From assembly GCA_000380225.1 (NCBI GenBank), contig KB904821.1, positions 4,337,008 to 4,401,007 on the forward strand: DNA of 64,000 nucleotides. The letters are read 5' to 3'. A program made the translations under genes and the position numbers. This DNA comes from a filamentous cyanobacterium ESFC-1. GTDB taxonomy: Bacteria > Cyanobacteriota > Cyanobacteriia > Cyanobacteriales > Spirulinaceae. Under the pieces are notes generated by a model. The model was not told the origin of the DNA and made no database searches. It worked only from the letters and a program-made list of their open reading frames with translations. How positions within the stretch are numbered: the stretch's first letter is position 1; every line of letters begins with the position of its first letter. Shown in pieces: positions 1 through 7,799 of the stretch.

Positions 1-2
1 CC

Positions 3-56
3 ACCGTCATTCCGATGGTGACTTATTTTGCTTATGTGGGCTTACCCGGACGTTAG
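3..56 (+). CDS. 3' end of an unidentified gene (partial)
   Basis: An open frame enters from the left edge and stops at TAG 54-56, giving a tail that reads TVIPMVTYFAYVGLPGR. The hydrophobic stretch before the final Gly-Arg would suit the end of a membrane protein. Only 17 codons are visible, so the family cannot be named and chance openness is possible. A hairpin follows at 91-112, as expected downstream of a gene end. Confidence 0.35.
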   Translation, partial: TVIPMVTYFAYVGLPGR

Positions 57-90
57 TAGGTCAAGCGTCGGTACACTCTATAAAAATCAA

Positions 91-112
91 CCCTTCTCCC
101 GTGGGAGAGGGG
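91..112. terminator. G/C-rich hairpin between convergent genes
   Basis: CCCTTCTCCC and GGGAGAGGGG form a near-perfect stem with a tiny loop. It sits between the partial left-edge gene and the convergent FHA gene. Related copies occur at 2360-2381, 31236-31275 and 43884-43906, each beside text of the GCCCTCACCCCAAAC type, so this is a dispersed repeat that may also act as a bidirectional terminator. The T-run is weak here. Confidence 0.45.
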
Positions 113-144
113 TTAGGAGTAAGGGCAAAAATAGGTTAACAATC

Positions 145-579
145 TCATTCGTCATCATCCCCGTAGGAGGAGTTTCGATGAGTTAAAAAAGTGCTTTTAC
201 TTTTCGTTAAATCTGGGGAAGCACTTGCCGTAGATTTACGATAAGTCGAGGTTTTACCAAGGGTTTTGGGGTCAACTGCCCCCAGTCGAATGCGGATTTT
301 TGGGCCGGATTCTCCCAAGCGAATAATCATGCCATCTAATACCGCCGCTTTGTTCAAAGGCCGACCATCGACATAAGTTCCGTTAGCACCGTAGTTGATT
401 AATTCCCAAGAGGAGTCATCGGCGTAGCGAATTTCTAAGTGATGACGAGACACCACGGCACTGTAGAGAATTACGTCATTGTCGTTCGCTCGTCCAACCT
501 GAATTGATGATTCAGATTCAAAAGTCCAGCTTTGAACGGGTGTAGATTGGCGCGGATGCAATAATGTTAAGGTGATCAC
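145..579 (-). CDS. FHA domain protein
   Basis: A 144-residue protein with one forkhead-associated domain, a phosphothreonine-binding module. Residues about 25-100 carry the family landmarks in order: GR near 29, SRHH near 44-47 and NGTYVDG near 65-71. The tail is rich in Ser, Thr and Lys and ends in an acidic DDDE; it looks disordered. No other domain is present, so the protein is probably an adaptor that binds a phosphorylated partner, perhaps a Ser/Thr kinase substrate. The start is GTG at 579, and no better upstream start was seen. The gene stands alone. The domain call is firm; the partner is unknown. Confidence 0.85.
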   Translation of the reverse strand: MITLTLLHPRQSTPVQSWTFESESSIQVGRANDNDVILYSAVVSRHHLEIRYADDSSWELINYGANGTYVDGRPLNKAAVLDGMIIRLGESGPKIRIRLGAVDPKTLGKTSTYRKSTASASPDLTKSKSTFLTHRNSSYGDDDE

Positions 580-841
580 CGAAGTTACCCAGAAAATGTC
601 CTAACGCGGTAGGAGTCTCGCACCGCCGACTCTACCAGAGATTCTAGCACATTGGCGCTAATGTAAAGAGTGGCGTTAAACCTCCTCTTTTTGATTCATC
701 TTTCTGTTCAGATTATCAGTGTTTCTGACGGTTGGGGGAGTGAGGTGCGACCCACTAGGGGACATACCCCCCGCAATTTTACCGAAGATTTAAAATACGC
801 TTAATTTTGCTTCAGTTAGTCATCAATGAGAGAATGAAGAC

Positions 842-1366
842 CTATAGCGTTATTTTCCCCATGCAAACGGCTAAAAACAAAGGAGCAAGGTGCAAAGCAT
901 GGTTAAACTCGCCGTCGAGCAGGCGATCGCGTAAACTGCTACAAGAGTATCGTACTAATTCTATACCCAGTTCGGGCTGATACGAACGAGGCGAGAGCTT
1001 CACATCGGGGGCAAAATAGCACCACAAGCGATTAGAATACCGTCCTGTGTCGGGGTCAAGACAGCCGAGAAAATCCAACGAGTGCGCTTCATAGCCCGTT
1101 TCTTCGTACAATTCCCGTCGGGCTGTGTGTTCGGGGTCTTCTCCCGCTTCAACATGGCCACTGGGTAACTCTAGGGTATAACGTTCAACGGCGGGGCGAT
1201 ACTGACGCACCAACAAAATTTCCTGAGTTGTTGTTACCGCTACAACCACAGCATAATCGGGCAACTGTAAACTGTAAAAAGGTTCTCGATTGTCTTCAAC
1301 TGTTTTGGCGATAACCTCAAACCAAGGGGTCGAAAACACGCGATCGCGCTGACGAATTTCCATCAC
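842..1366 (-). CDS. Nudix hydrolase, ADP-ribose pyrophosphatase-like
   Basis: A 174-residue Nudix hydrolase. The box G-x5-E-x7-R-E-x-x-E-E-x-G is complete: G70, E76, R84-E85, E88-E89, G91. These glutamates coordinate the Mg2+ used to cleave nucleoside diphosphates linked to another moiety. The region before the box ([20 protein letters not shown]) has the RQYR..LE.P.G pattern of ADP-ribose pyrophosphatases, so ADP-ribose or a similar sugar nucleotide is the likely substrate; this is inferred from family resemblance. It is divergent from the J-domain gene with about 50 bp between the start codons, so the two promoters overlap. Confidence 0.88.
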   Translation of the reverse strand: MMEIRQRDRVFSTPWFEVIAKTVEDNREPFYSLQLPDYAVVVAVTTTQEILLVRQYRPAVERYTLELPSGHVEAGEDPEHTARRELYEETGYEAHSLDFLGCLDPDTGRYSNRLWCYFAPDVKLSPRSYQPELGIELVRYSCSSLRDRLLDGEFNHALHLAPLFLAVCMGKITL

Positions 1367-1415
1367 TACAAATAAAGTTAAAATATTTAAAGTAAATTTA
1401 AGGTAAAAACTCGCC

Positions 1416-1955
1416 GTGAGTCAGGATCGGCTGTACACAGCAACCCAAACACTTGAACTTGCCAACACTTATTATGGTTGGCTAGGGCTACACCCATCAG
1501 CCTCACCCATTGAAATTCGCCGGGCTTATCGGGAAAAAAGCAAACGCTACCATCCCGACACCACCGATTTACCCACCGAAATTGCCACGGCTAAGTTTCA
1601 ACAACTCAACGAAGCTTATGCAACCTTGAGTAATCCCGAACGACGATTACTCTACGATACTCAAATTGGCTATTCTCGCTTCAACGTCATTCAAGCCCCT
1701 CCCGACCTCGATCGCCCCCAAAACAGCCTCAACACTCCAAAGGCGGCGTATCTCGACCCGACAGACCGTCCTTTATCCTCTGGGGAACTGTTCGCTTTAT
1801 TTATTTTGGGATTAACCTTTATCGGTTGTGTACTGTTGGCGATTGGCTTGAGTTTGGTGCGCGGCGATGCTGCCTGGGAACTGCCCCAAGTCAGTCAAAT
1901 TCCCGCATATTCTGTTTTAGGGGCTTATCTGCACCATCTAACAGCGTATTTTTAA
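1416..1955 (+). CDS. J-domain protein with a C-terminal membrane segment
   Basis: A 179-residue DnaJ-like co-chaperone. The J domain covers residues about 17-84 and has the HPD tripeptide at 46-48 that stimulates DnaK ATPase. There is no Gly/Phe region and no zinc finger, so it is a type III J protein. A hydrophobic segment at about 127-150 should anchor it in a membrane, which would recruit DnaK to that surface. The start is GTG at 1416. A DUF3143 gene follows 35 bp downstream in the same direction and is probably co-transcribed. The J domain is certain; the client and the membrane are not known. Confidence 0.85.
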   Translation: MSQDRLYTATQTLELANTYYGWLGLHPSASPIEIRRAYREKSKRYHPDTTDLPTEIATAKFQQLNEAYATLSNPERRLLYDTQIGYSRFNVIQAPPDLDRPQNSLNTPKAAYLDPTDRPLSSGELFALFILGLTFIGCVLLAIGLSLVRGDAAWELPQVSQIPAYSVLGAYLHHLTAYF

Positions 1956-1990
1956 CTTTATTAACTTTACCTTCCTTTTCTCTACTCATT

Positions 1991-2263
1991 ATGTCTACTC
2001 TGAGCGCCGATACTCCCTTATACAACCACCCACTACCACAAATCGAAACCTGGCTAACCCAACTAGGCTGTCAGCAAAAAGAAGATAATCTTCATTGCTG
2101 GTATGTCGAACGTCCTGCTTGGAAAGCCGAACTTTGTCTTGATGTTGAAGAAATTAATGTGCGCTACATCAACGCAGCCGCAGGGAATAAAGACATCACG
2201 CGATCGTTTAAATATTCCCTCAGTCGCCAAGATGTCGAAGCGGCGGTATTTTCCGGGCCGTAA
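1991..2263 (+). CDS. DUF3143 family protein
   Basis: A 90-residue protein starting MSTLSADTPLYNHPLPQIETW. It matches the cyanobacterial DUF3143 family in length and in the pattern LYNHPLP.IE.WL..LGC......WY......W.A....E.....Y. No catalytic motif is visible and no function is established to my knowledge. The ATG at 1991 was chosen over an in-frame GTG-type start at 1826 because the longer form would lie inside the J-domain gene. The last codons, around 2251-2263, are the first copy of a repeat duplicated at 2326, so the C-terminus sits in a repeat. Confidence 0.8.
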   Translation: MSTLSADTPLYNHPLPQIETWLTQLGCQQKEDNLHCWYVERPAWKAELCLDVEEINVRYINAAAGNKDITRSFKYSLSRQDVEAAVFSGP

Positions 2264-2389
2264 TTGGTCTAGCCCTCACCCCAAACTAGGGATAGAAGCG
2301 AAAAGTTTTCGTTTCTTGTTCTTTTTCCGGGCCGTAATTGGTCTAGCCCTCACCCCAAACCCCTCTCCCACGGGAGAGGGGCTTTTTAT
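2251..2389 (+). repeat. Duplicated segment ending in a terminator hairpin
   Basis: The text TTTCCGGGCCGTAATTGGTC, followed by TAGCCCTCACCCCAAAC, occurs at 2250-2287 and again at 2325-2360. The second copy continues into a perfect 10-bp stem (2360-2381, CCCCTCTCCC/GGGAGAGGGG) and CTTTTTATT, a good Rho-independent terminator for the J-domain/DUF3143 pair. The first copy overlaps the DUF3143 stop codon, so a local duplication has occurred at the gene end. Confidence 0.7.
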
Positions 2390-2437
2390 TAACTTTTACC
2401 GTTCGTAGTAAGCCCTTCAGGGCTTCCCCCATCATCG

Positions 2438-2468
2438 TCTGTAAAGGCAGACTTTGCCATATTAGCCG
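2438..2468 (+). repeat. Dispersed repeat, copy 1
   Basis: The segment reads TCTGTAAAGGCAGACTTTGCC followed by ATATTAGCC. It recurs at 3296-3325 with two differences. It contains the inverted pair TCTG/CAGA. Both copies are preceded or followed by AGCCCT..AGGGCTTAC text, so the unit may be longer than shown. Confidence 0.6.
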
Positions 2469-2523
2469 GAAGATTACCAAGTTGTGGGCGATTTTTGAAA
2501 CAGAATATAAAGGCTCAAAGCTA

Positions 2524-2549
2524 GAGATGGTGGGCGATGCCCACCCTAC
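2524..2549 (-). repeat. Dispersed repeat GTAGGGTGGGCATCGCCCACC, copy 1
   Basis: On the minus strand this reads GTAGGGTGGGCATCGCCCAC and continues CATCTC. The same sequence is on the plus strand at 60788-60813. It contains the short inverted repeat GGTGGGC/GCCCACC. It begins with the same GTAGGGTGGG as the larger repeats near 25.4 and 60-63 kb. Confidence 0.6.
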
Positions 2550-2961
2550 ACCTTCTAAAATTTGAAGCACTTATCTCAAATGGATAAGTGTTTTTTTTAT
2601 TGTGTGTAACCAAAAAGCTTTAGAGTCATACAGAAAAACAGTTTTTTACTGTTAGTTAGACATCTTTAGATATTTGTAGACATCTTTTGCGCGCAAAAGA
2701 TGTATTTCAGAGTTATTCAAGCTACGTTGATTTAGTTATTGGCGCTTAAGAGTGTAGTTATCCAAAAAATGTTTTCGCTATAGTACTAAGCTATAAAAGG
2801 TGTACTTCTTTCTCTGCATGAGTTTCGGGTTTTACAAAATTTGCTTTCACTATTGATGAAGCTGTTAGTTGTAGTTATTAATCAAAAGGTCATTAATATC
2901 TGAATGATGGGATTAGGAGTAATGGTTAAAATTAGATTGCTTATGCTAATATTACAAAGGA

Positions 2962-2993
2962 GGCTTCGAGAACTGAATTCAGTTCCAGAAGCC
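2962..2993. promoter_or_regulatory. 32-nt palindrome, possible operator or attenuator
   Basis: GGCTTC and GAAGCC flank the perfect 16-bp palindrome GAACTGAATTCAGTTC, with one mismatched pair on each side. It lies 28 bp before the ATG of the small ORF at 3022. There is no long T-run directly after it, so an operator or leader hairpin is as likely as a terminator. Confidence 0.4.
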
Positions 2994-3021
2994 AACAAAA
3001 AACACTTTTTATTTTAAACTT

Positions 3022-3228
3022 ATGACCCATTATACCTCGAAACAGTTGTCGCTGTTTCACACTCGTCAAGCTGTAATCCTGTTTGCGCTCGCTTTGCATG
3101 GCGATTCCAAGCGAATCGAAAACTCCAAGGAGGGCGATCGCTTTGCTTTGGGAGATTACAAATTCCATTGCATCGCCTATGATATTTGGCAGATTAGCCC
3201 CGATCCTCGCTATTCTCGCCATTGCTAA
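3022..3228 (+). CDS. Small hypothetical protein
   Basis: A 68-residue ORF (MTHYTSKQLSLFHTRQAVI...) that I do not recognise. It has a mixed composition with a hydrophobic patch at 18-26 and a His/Cys-rich end. In its favour are a palindrome just upstream and a hairpin with a T-run about 20 bp after the stop. Against it, there is no clear Shine-Dalgarno sequence and a 107-codon frame is open on the opposite strand. It may be real or part of decayed intergenic DNA. Confidence 0.35.
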   Translation: MTHYTSKQLSLFHTRQAVILFALALHGDSKRIENSKEGDRFALGDYKFHCIAYDIWQISPDPRYSRHC

Positions 3229-3249
3229 CAAAAGATAAACTTCGCTTAC

Positions 3250-3280
3250 AGCCCTGAATCTCAAAATTTGGGGCTTTTTT
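3250..3280 (+). terminator. Rho-independent terminator
   Basis: AGCCC at 3250 pairs with GGGCT at 3271-3275 across a loop that can extend the stem with A/T pairs, followed by six T residues. It would end transcription of the small ORF at 3022-3228. Confidence 0.5.
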
Positions 3281-3295
3281 GTTGACTTTCACCAG

Positions 3296-3325
3296 TCTGC
3301 GAAGGCAGACTTTGCCATATTAGCC
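3296..3325 (+). repeat. Dispersed repeat, copy 2
   Basis: TCTGCGAAGGCAGACTTTGCC followed by ATATTAGCC. It matches the copy at 2438-2468 in the same orientation, about 860 bp away. Just downstream are two copies of AGCCCT(G/A)AAGG.CTTACNACAAA at 3384 and 3450. Confidence 0.6.
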
Positions 3326-3411
3326 CCGGATTTCCAATCCGTGGGCGGGTTAGCGAGATAAGCGGTTAAATTACGACCAATGTCAGCCCTGAAGGGCTTA
3401 CTACAAACCAG

Positions 3412-3490
3412 AGAAAAATCCCGGTACAGTCAAGCAGCCAAGCCCTAAAGGACTTACGACAAACTGCTTACGACAAACTACCGGGATTTT
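3412..3490 (-). terminator. Inverted repeat after the GAPDH gene
   Basis: AAAAATCCCGGTA at 3413-3425 is the inverse of TACCGGGATTTT at 3479-3490. On the minus strand this lies just past the GAPDH stop and ends in a run of T, so it may terminate that gene. The loop is long (about 50 nt) and contains near-direct repeats of GACTTACGACAAACT. Confidence 0.5.
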
Positions 3491-3513
3491 AAAGCAACAT
3501 CAAAACAATTGAC

Positions 3514-4581
<1,068 letters not shown>

Positions 4582-4777
4582 TTATTAGGCAAATCATTGG
4601 GGGAGATTCGGCAGTAATACGCTTTGAGGTCATCCAAAGCTTATCGTTGGTTGACCCAAATACGACTAGGGTTTTAGGGAAATTTAAGAGATGGAGATTT
4701 GGCCTTTCGGTATAAGGGCGATCGCGCCGAAATTGCTAGATTAAAAGAACGATCATGCTTAAATTACAGTTAATAAA

Positions 4778-5479
4778 ATGATAATGGCGGAAAATAGTTC
4801 TAAAATTCTTTTGGTAGACGACGAACCGGGCTTGCGCGACGCGGTACAAGCCTATCTCGAAGAGGAAGATTTTGCTGTAAATGTGGCCGCGAGTGCGGAT
4901 GCGGCTTGGGAGTTGTTGGCCAAAGACCCCCCGGATTTGGTCATTTCCGATATTATGATGCCCCAAGTGGACGGCTATCAGTTTTTACAGCGTTTGCGCG
5001 ATGACGAGCGTTTTCAGGCGTTGCCGGTGGTCTTTTTGACGGCGCGGGGCATGACAACCGATCGCATCCAGGGTTATGAAGCGGGCTGCGATGCTTATCT
5101 TCCTAAGCCTTTTGAACCGGATGAGTTAGTCGCTATTGTCAAAAACTTACTCTCGCGACGACAAGCGGCAGCCGAAGCCAGTGGGGATGATGCGAAACTA
5201 GAGGCGATCGCGAAAGAAATTGCCACCATTCGCGGCTTACTCGATCGCGATTCGGGACTCAAACAAACCCCCTCCCCCATTAAAATTGAACTCACCCCCC
5301 GCGAACAAAGCGTCCTGGATTTAGTCGCCCAAGGCTTGATGAACAAAGAAGTTTCCCGCGAGTTGGGAACCAGCGTCCGCAATGTGGAGAAATATGTCAG
5401 TCGCTTGTTTAGTAAAACGGGAACCAACAGCCGCACTGAGTTAGTCCGCTTTGCCCTCGAACACGGTCTGACCAGTTAG
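4778..5479 (+). CDS. NarL/LuxR-family response regulator, Ycf29/Rre1-like
   Basis: A 233-residue two-component regulator. Residues about 9-130 form the receiver: acidic pair DD at 14-15, phosphoacceptor D58 in SDIMMP, and lysine in LPKPFEP. A linker with an Ala/Glu-rich helix leads to a LuxR-type helix-turn-helix at about 168-230 (LTPREQSVLDLVAQG, then SRNVEKYVSRL-like recognition helix text). Cyanobacteria and red-algal plastids share a conserved regulator of this build, Rre1/Ycf29, linked to stress response; I judge this the likely orthologue but could not test it. ATG at 4784 is an alternative start. No kinase gene is adjacent, so it is an orphan. Confidence 0.85.
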   Translation: MIMAENSSKILLVDDEPGLRDAVQAYLEEEDFAVNVAASADAAWELLAKDPPDLVISDIMMPQVDGYQFLQRLRDDERFQALPVVFLTARGMTTDRIQGYEAGCDAYLPKPFEPDELVAIVKNLLSRRQAAAEASGDDAKLEAIAKEIATIRGLLDRDSGLKQTPSPIKIELTPREQSVLDLVAQGLMNKEVSRELGTSVRNVEKYVSRLFSKTGTNSRTELVRFALEHGLTS

Positions 5480-5631
5480 GCGGCGTGTTACGAAAGATAA
5501 ATTTGCTTAAAGTTTTTTAGAAAAAGGTTAACTTATCGAAATTAAGCGCAACATTTTGTTATATTAGAGACATATTTACAAAACGTTGCTCAACACAACT
5601 TTTCTTAAAAACCTTTTTTTAACTTTTAGCA

Positions 5632-5745
5632 ATGAAAACAATGCCCTTGGTTCGATTGAGTCAGGCCGTTTCCATTACAGCCGTTCTCGTTGGCATCAGC
5701 TTAATTGAGATCGCAGTGATGACTGCCCAAAGCCACTCTTTCTAG
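5632..5745 (+). CDS. Possible 37-residue single-span membrane peptide
   Basis: The ORF begins MKTMPLVRLSQAVSITAVL and continues through a hydrophobic helix (about residues 12-31) to a polar end, TAQSHSF. A basic N-terminus followed by one hydrophobic span is the build of small photosynthetic or stress-related membrane peptides, but I recognise no family. It follows an AT-rich stretch that could hold a promoter. Its stop codon overlaps the 3' end of the convergent cdd fragment by a few bases. No clear Shine-Dalgarno sequence is present. Confidence 0.3.
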   Translation: MKTMPLVRLSQAVSITAVLVGISLIEIAVMTAQSHSF

Positions 5746-5984
5746 AGACGAAAGCCCTGCGGTAATAAAGCCGCCACCGTGGTTTCCTCAATATCTGTCT
5801 CTCCGGGAAACCACAAAACTGCATCCGGGCCAAATTCATACAGAACTTGGCGACAAGCCCCACAAGGAGAACAAAAACTCCGAGAACGATTGACCACTGC
5901 GATCGCCTGTAACCGGAAATGTTGACCCCCTTCAGAGGCGATCGCCGCCGCAATCGCAGCACGTTCGGCGCACATTGTCAAGCC

Positions 5985-6120
5985 TTGACAACTCCCCGTC
6001 CTGTCATGAGCGGGGATTCTCGCGTCATAGGGAGACTAAGCGCTGGAGTATAGACCCCAGCCCCGATACGGGGCGTATAAAGTCCGCCCGCAGGTGGCGG
6101 ACACAGCCCCTTATCTTTAC
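5985..6120 (-). ncRNA. Candidate omega-RNA (reRNA) at the tnpB 3' end
   Basis: TnpB proteins use a guide RNA made from the 3' end of tnpB and the element right end. Here this stretch is conserved although tnpB is broken, and it is full of stems: GTCCGCC/GGCGGAC (6082-6102), GCCCC/GGGGC (6060-6074), CTGG/CCCAG (6043-6060) and the right-end hairpin with CCCCG/CGGGG. If transcribed past the boundary, its guide would be the cdd sequence starting GGCTTGACAATG. No transcript evidence is available. Confidence 0.45.
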
Positions 6121-6503
6121 CCAAGGGCGTGCATTGGTACGACCTGCCCGACCGCACTTAATCCTCGTTCTTTTACCACTTGAGCCGCCGCCACATCTCT
6201 ATCAGTGGTGTAGCCGCAATTAGAGCATGAATGGACTCGTTGAGACAGAGACTTTTTGCCACAGTTAGTTCCGCAATGGGGACAAATCTGACTTGTCCCA
6301 TTAGCATTTACCTTGGCAAAATACACGCCACGCTTCCAGCAAACGTGACGGAGGATGTCGAGAAATGAACCCCAAGCCGCATCCAGACAGGCTTTTCTTA
6401 AAGCTGAACGTCCTAACGCCTTGAGATTCAAATCTTCTGCGAATATCATCCGAAAGGCGCAAGGGAATGCTCGACAAGACAGGCGCACCTTGTAGCTCGA
6501 CAA
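6117..6503 (-). pseudogene. tnpB C-terminal remnant (RNA-guided nuclease family)
   Basis: The frame encodes only the last part of a TnpB protein. IFAEDLNLKALG carries the RuvC-II glutamate, then come the zinc-finger pairs CPHC and CSNC, and TDRDVAAAQ carries the RuvC-III aspartate. The usual N-terminal helix-turn-helix, REC-like and RuvC-I parts, about 250 residues, are missing; the first 20 codons of this frame instead read through two copies of a 26-bp repeat. The protein cannot be an active nuclease. It ends VPMHALG shortly before the candidate guide RNA. Confidence 0.85.
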
Positions 6504-6535
6504 GACAGGCGCACCTTGTAGCTCGGCAAGACAGG
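6469..6535. repeat. 26-bp tandem repeat near the element left end
   Basis: GCTCGACAAGACAGGCGCAC plus CTTGTA occurs twice exactly (6469-6494, 6495-6520), and a third partial copy with one change runs 6521-6535. It lies between the tnpB remnant and the left-end hairpin. It may mark the junction where the tnpB body was deleted. Confidence 0.8.
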
Positions 6536-6710
6536 ACGGGGAACCTTAGACCCAGTTTTTTTGGGTAAGAACTATTTTCCACATTACAGCCGACAAAAAT
6601 ATTGCCCTGTGCTGACAACACCGCCGCCCCCACCGCAAAGCCGGAAAAGGGGGCGTAAGCATGATTACAGACTTGTTGCGCGGCAGCGATTAGTTGAGCT
6701 TTCGTGTCTC

Positions 6711-7682
6711 TCAAGGTGTATCAGTCAGCACCAGTTGACGAGTGGGAGAAGGCGCGATCGCACTATTGGACGGAGTAGCCCGACGCGATCGCCACAGTAA
6801 TTGCCAGGCTTCAGTTTTAGCCACAGCAGGTAACATCATTTGTAACGCCGGAACCACTTTCAACTGTTTCAAAGCCGCCAATCCCCAGTGTAAATGCAGA
6901 TACTTTTCCACCGTGTCTAACGTCGGGCTTTGGGGGCGATGCTTTTCGTGAATGCAAGCATGAATTTTCTGCTTCATCACAATATTAGTTTGGAGGCGAT
7001 CTTGCCAGGAAAAGCGATGATTCATTGCCCCCGGCCAAATCGTGCGATAAGCCAGACATTGATTAATAAAAATCGCATCCCCGTGACAAGCTAGTTTAAT
7101 CCAAGAATCAATATCATCAAAATTCGTATCGAGTCCCGAATCCCAGCCCCCCGTTTTCAAAAAAGCCTCCCGCGCAAAAGCCACTTGTACCGGAGTCCCA
7201 AACGGCACTTGTTCGAGGAGCATTCCTGGGTGAATATCCTCTTGAGGAATATAACAAGCTTTACCCTGGCCGACTTGGCGCGTGTGGCGTAACTCCTCCT
7301 CCTCGGCATTAACTTGTATCGCTTGACAAGAACAAATCACCGCTTCGGGACGCAACGCAATGGCGCGACTCATTTCTTCAAGGCAATGGGGGCTGAGATA
7401 ATCGTCATCATCGAGGAGTTTAATCCAACTTCCCGTTGCCGCCTCCACACCACGATTCACACTTCGGGAGTGACCCTGATTACTCTCATTGCGATAATAA
7501 GACAAAGAAAACCCCTTAGTGGGGGTTTCTAAAGTGTCGATATACTCTTTTGTGCCGTCTGTAGAAGCATCATCGACGATAACCACCTCACAAGGTACAG
7601 TTTGCGCCAAAGCGCTCGCGATCGCCCGTTTCAACAACGCCAGACGATTATAAGTTGTAATAACAATGCTAAATTTAACCAC
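6711..7682 (-). CDS. Family 2 glycosyltransferase
   Basis: A 323-residue GT-A fold glycosyltransferase. It opens with the nucleotide-binding signature FSIVITTYNRLALLKRAI, then VIVDDASTDGT, and has the metal-binding acidic run LLDDDDYLSPH near residues 90-100. Such enzymes transfer a sugar from a nucleotide sugar to a growing glycan or lipid. There is no membrane span, so it probably works at the cytoplasmic face. It precedes cdd with a 3-nt TTGA overlap, which is probably incidental packing rather than a pathway link. Donor and acceptor cannot be told from sequence. Confidence 0.87.
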   Translation of the reverse strand: MVKFSIVITTYNRLALLKRAIASALAQTVPCEVVIVDDASTDGTKEYIDTLETPTKGFSLSYYRNESNQGHSRSVNRGVEAATGSWIKLLDDDDYLSPHCLEEMSRAIALRPEAVICSCQAIQVNAEEEELRHTRQVGQGKACYIPQEDIHPGMLLEQVPFGTPVQVAFAREAFLKTGGWDSGLDTNFDDIDSWIKLACHGDAIFINQCLAYRTIWPGAMNHRFSWQDRLQTNIVMKQKIHACIHEKHRPQSPTLDTVEKYLHLHWGLAALKQLKVVPALQMMLPAVAKTEAWQLLWRSRRATPSNSAIAPSPTRQLVLTDTP

Positions 7683-7799
7683 GATTTTAAAAGTATGAAC
7701 CCCGGTACATTTTTCCCCCTTTATAAATATTAGGCCACGACCAGGGTTAAATTTCGCAATTTTTTAAGCATTGTAGGCGATCGCTATCCTACACTCCTG

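Larger units (their letters stand above)
2390..3021. other. Repeat-rich intergenic region
   Basis: About 630 bp without a convincing gene. It holds a copy of a GTCTG.AAGGCAGACTTTGCC repeat (2438-2468), a GGTGGGC/GCCCACC repeat (2524-2549), AT-rich text from 2560 to 2940, and a strong palindrome at 2962-2993. Short open frames on either strand here contain parts of these repeats and look accidental. Confidence 0.6.
5985..6564 (-). mobile_element. Non-autonomous IS200/IS605-like element with decayed tnpB
   Basis: The boundaries come from the broken cdd frame. On the minus strand the left end, CCAAAAAAACTGGG, directly follows TTAC, and the right end finishes TGTCAA. These match the logic of IS608, whose TnpA cuts after TTAC on the left and after TCAA on the right, with no target duplication. 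GAAT sits at the 5' foot of the right-end hairpin, as in IS608. No tnpA is present and tnpB lacks its N-terminal half. A 12-bp inverted repeat CCCCGTCCTGTC is found near both ends (5994-6005, 6530-6541). An element elsewhere in the genome would be needed to move it. Confidence 0.85.
5742..6714 (-). pseudogene. cdd: Cytidine deaminase, split by an insertion
   Basis: Cytidine deaminase releases ammonia from cytidine or deoxycytidine in pyrimidine salvage. Codons 1-50 lie at 6714-6565 and end CNVENSSY; the rest is at 5984-5742 and begins GLTMCAERAAI. Between them is a 580-bp insertion. Joining the halves gives 130 residues with all zinc-site motifs in frame: the catalytic Glu and Cys of CAERAAI and the two Cys of SPCGACRQ. 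As it stands the first half runs into stops, so no active enzyme is expected. The start is TTG at 6714, overlapping the stop of the upstream glycosyltransferase gene (TTGA), so the two genes were translationally coupled. Confidence 0.9.

Noticed and set aside
2343..2570. 75-codon minus-strand frame
   Set aside because: It reads through a terminator hairpin and dispersed repeats, so it is repeat DNA that happens to be open.
2941..3264. 107-codon minus-strand frame opposite the small ORF at 3022
   Set aside because: It includes the palindrome at 2962 and part of the terminator at 3250, has no ribosome-binding site and no recognisable protein pattern.
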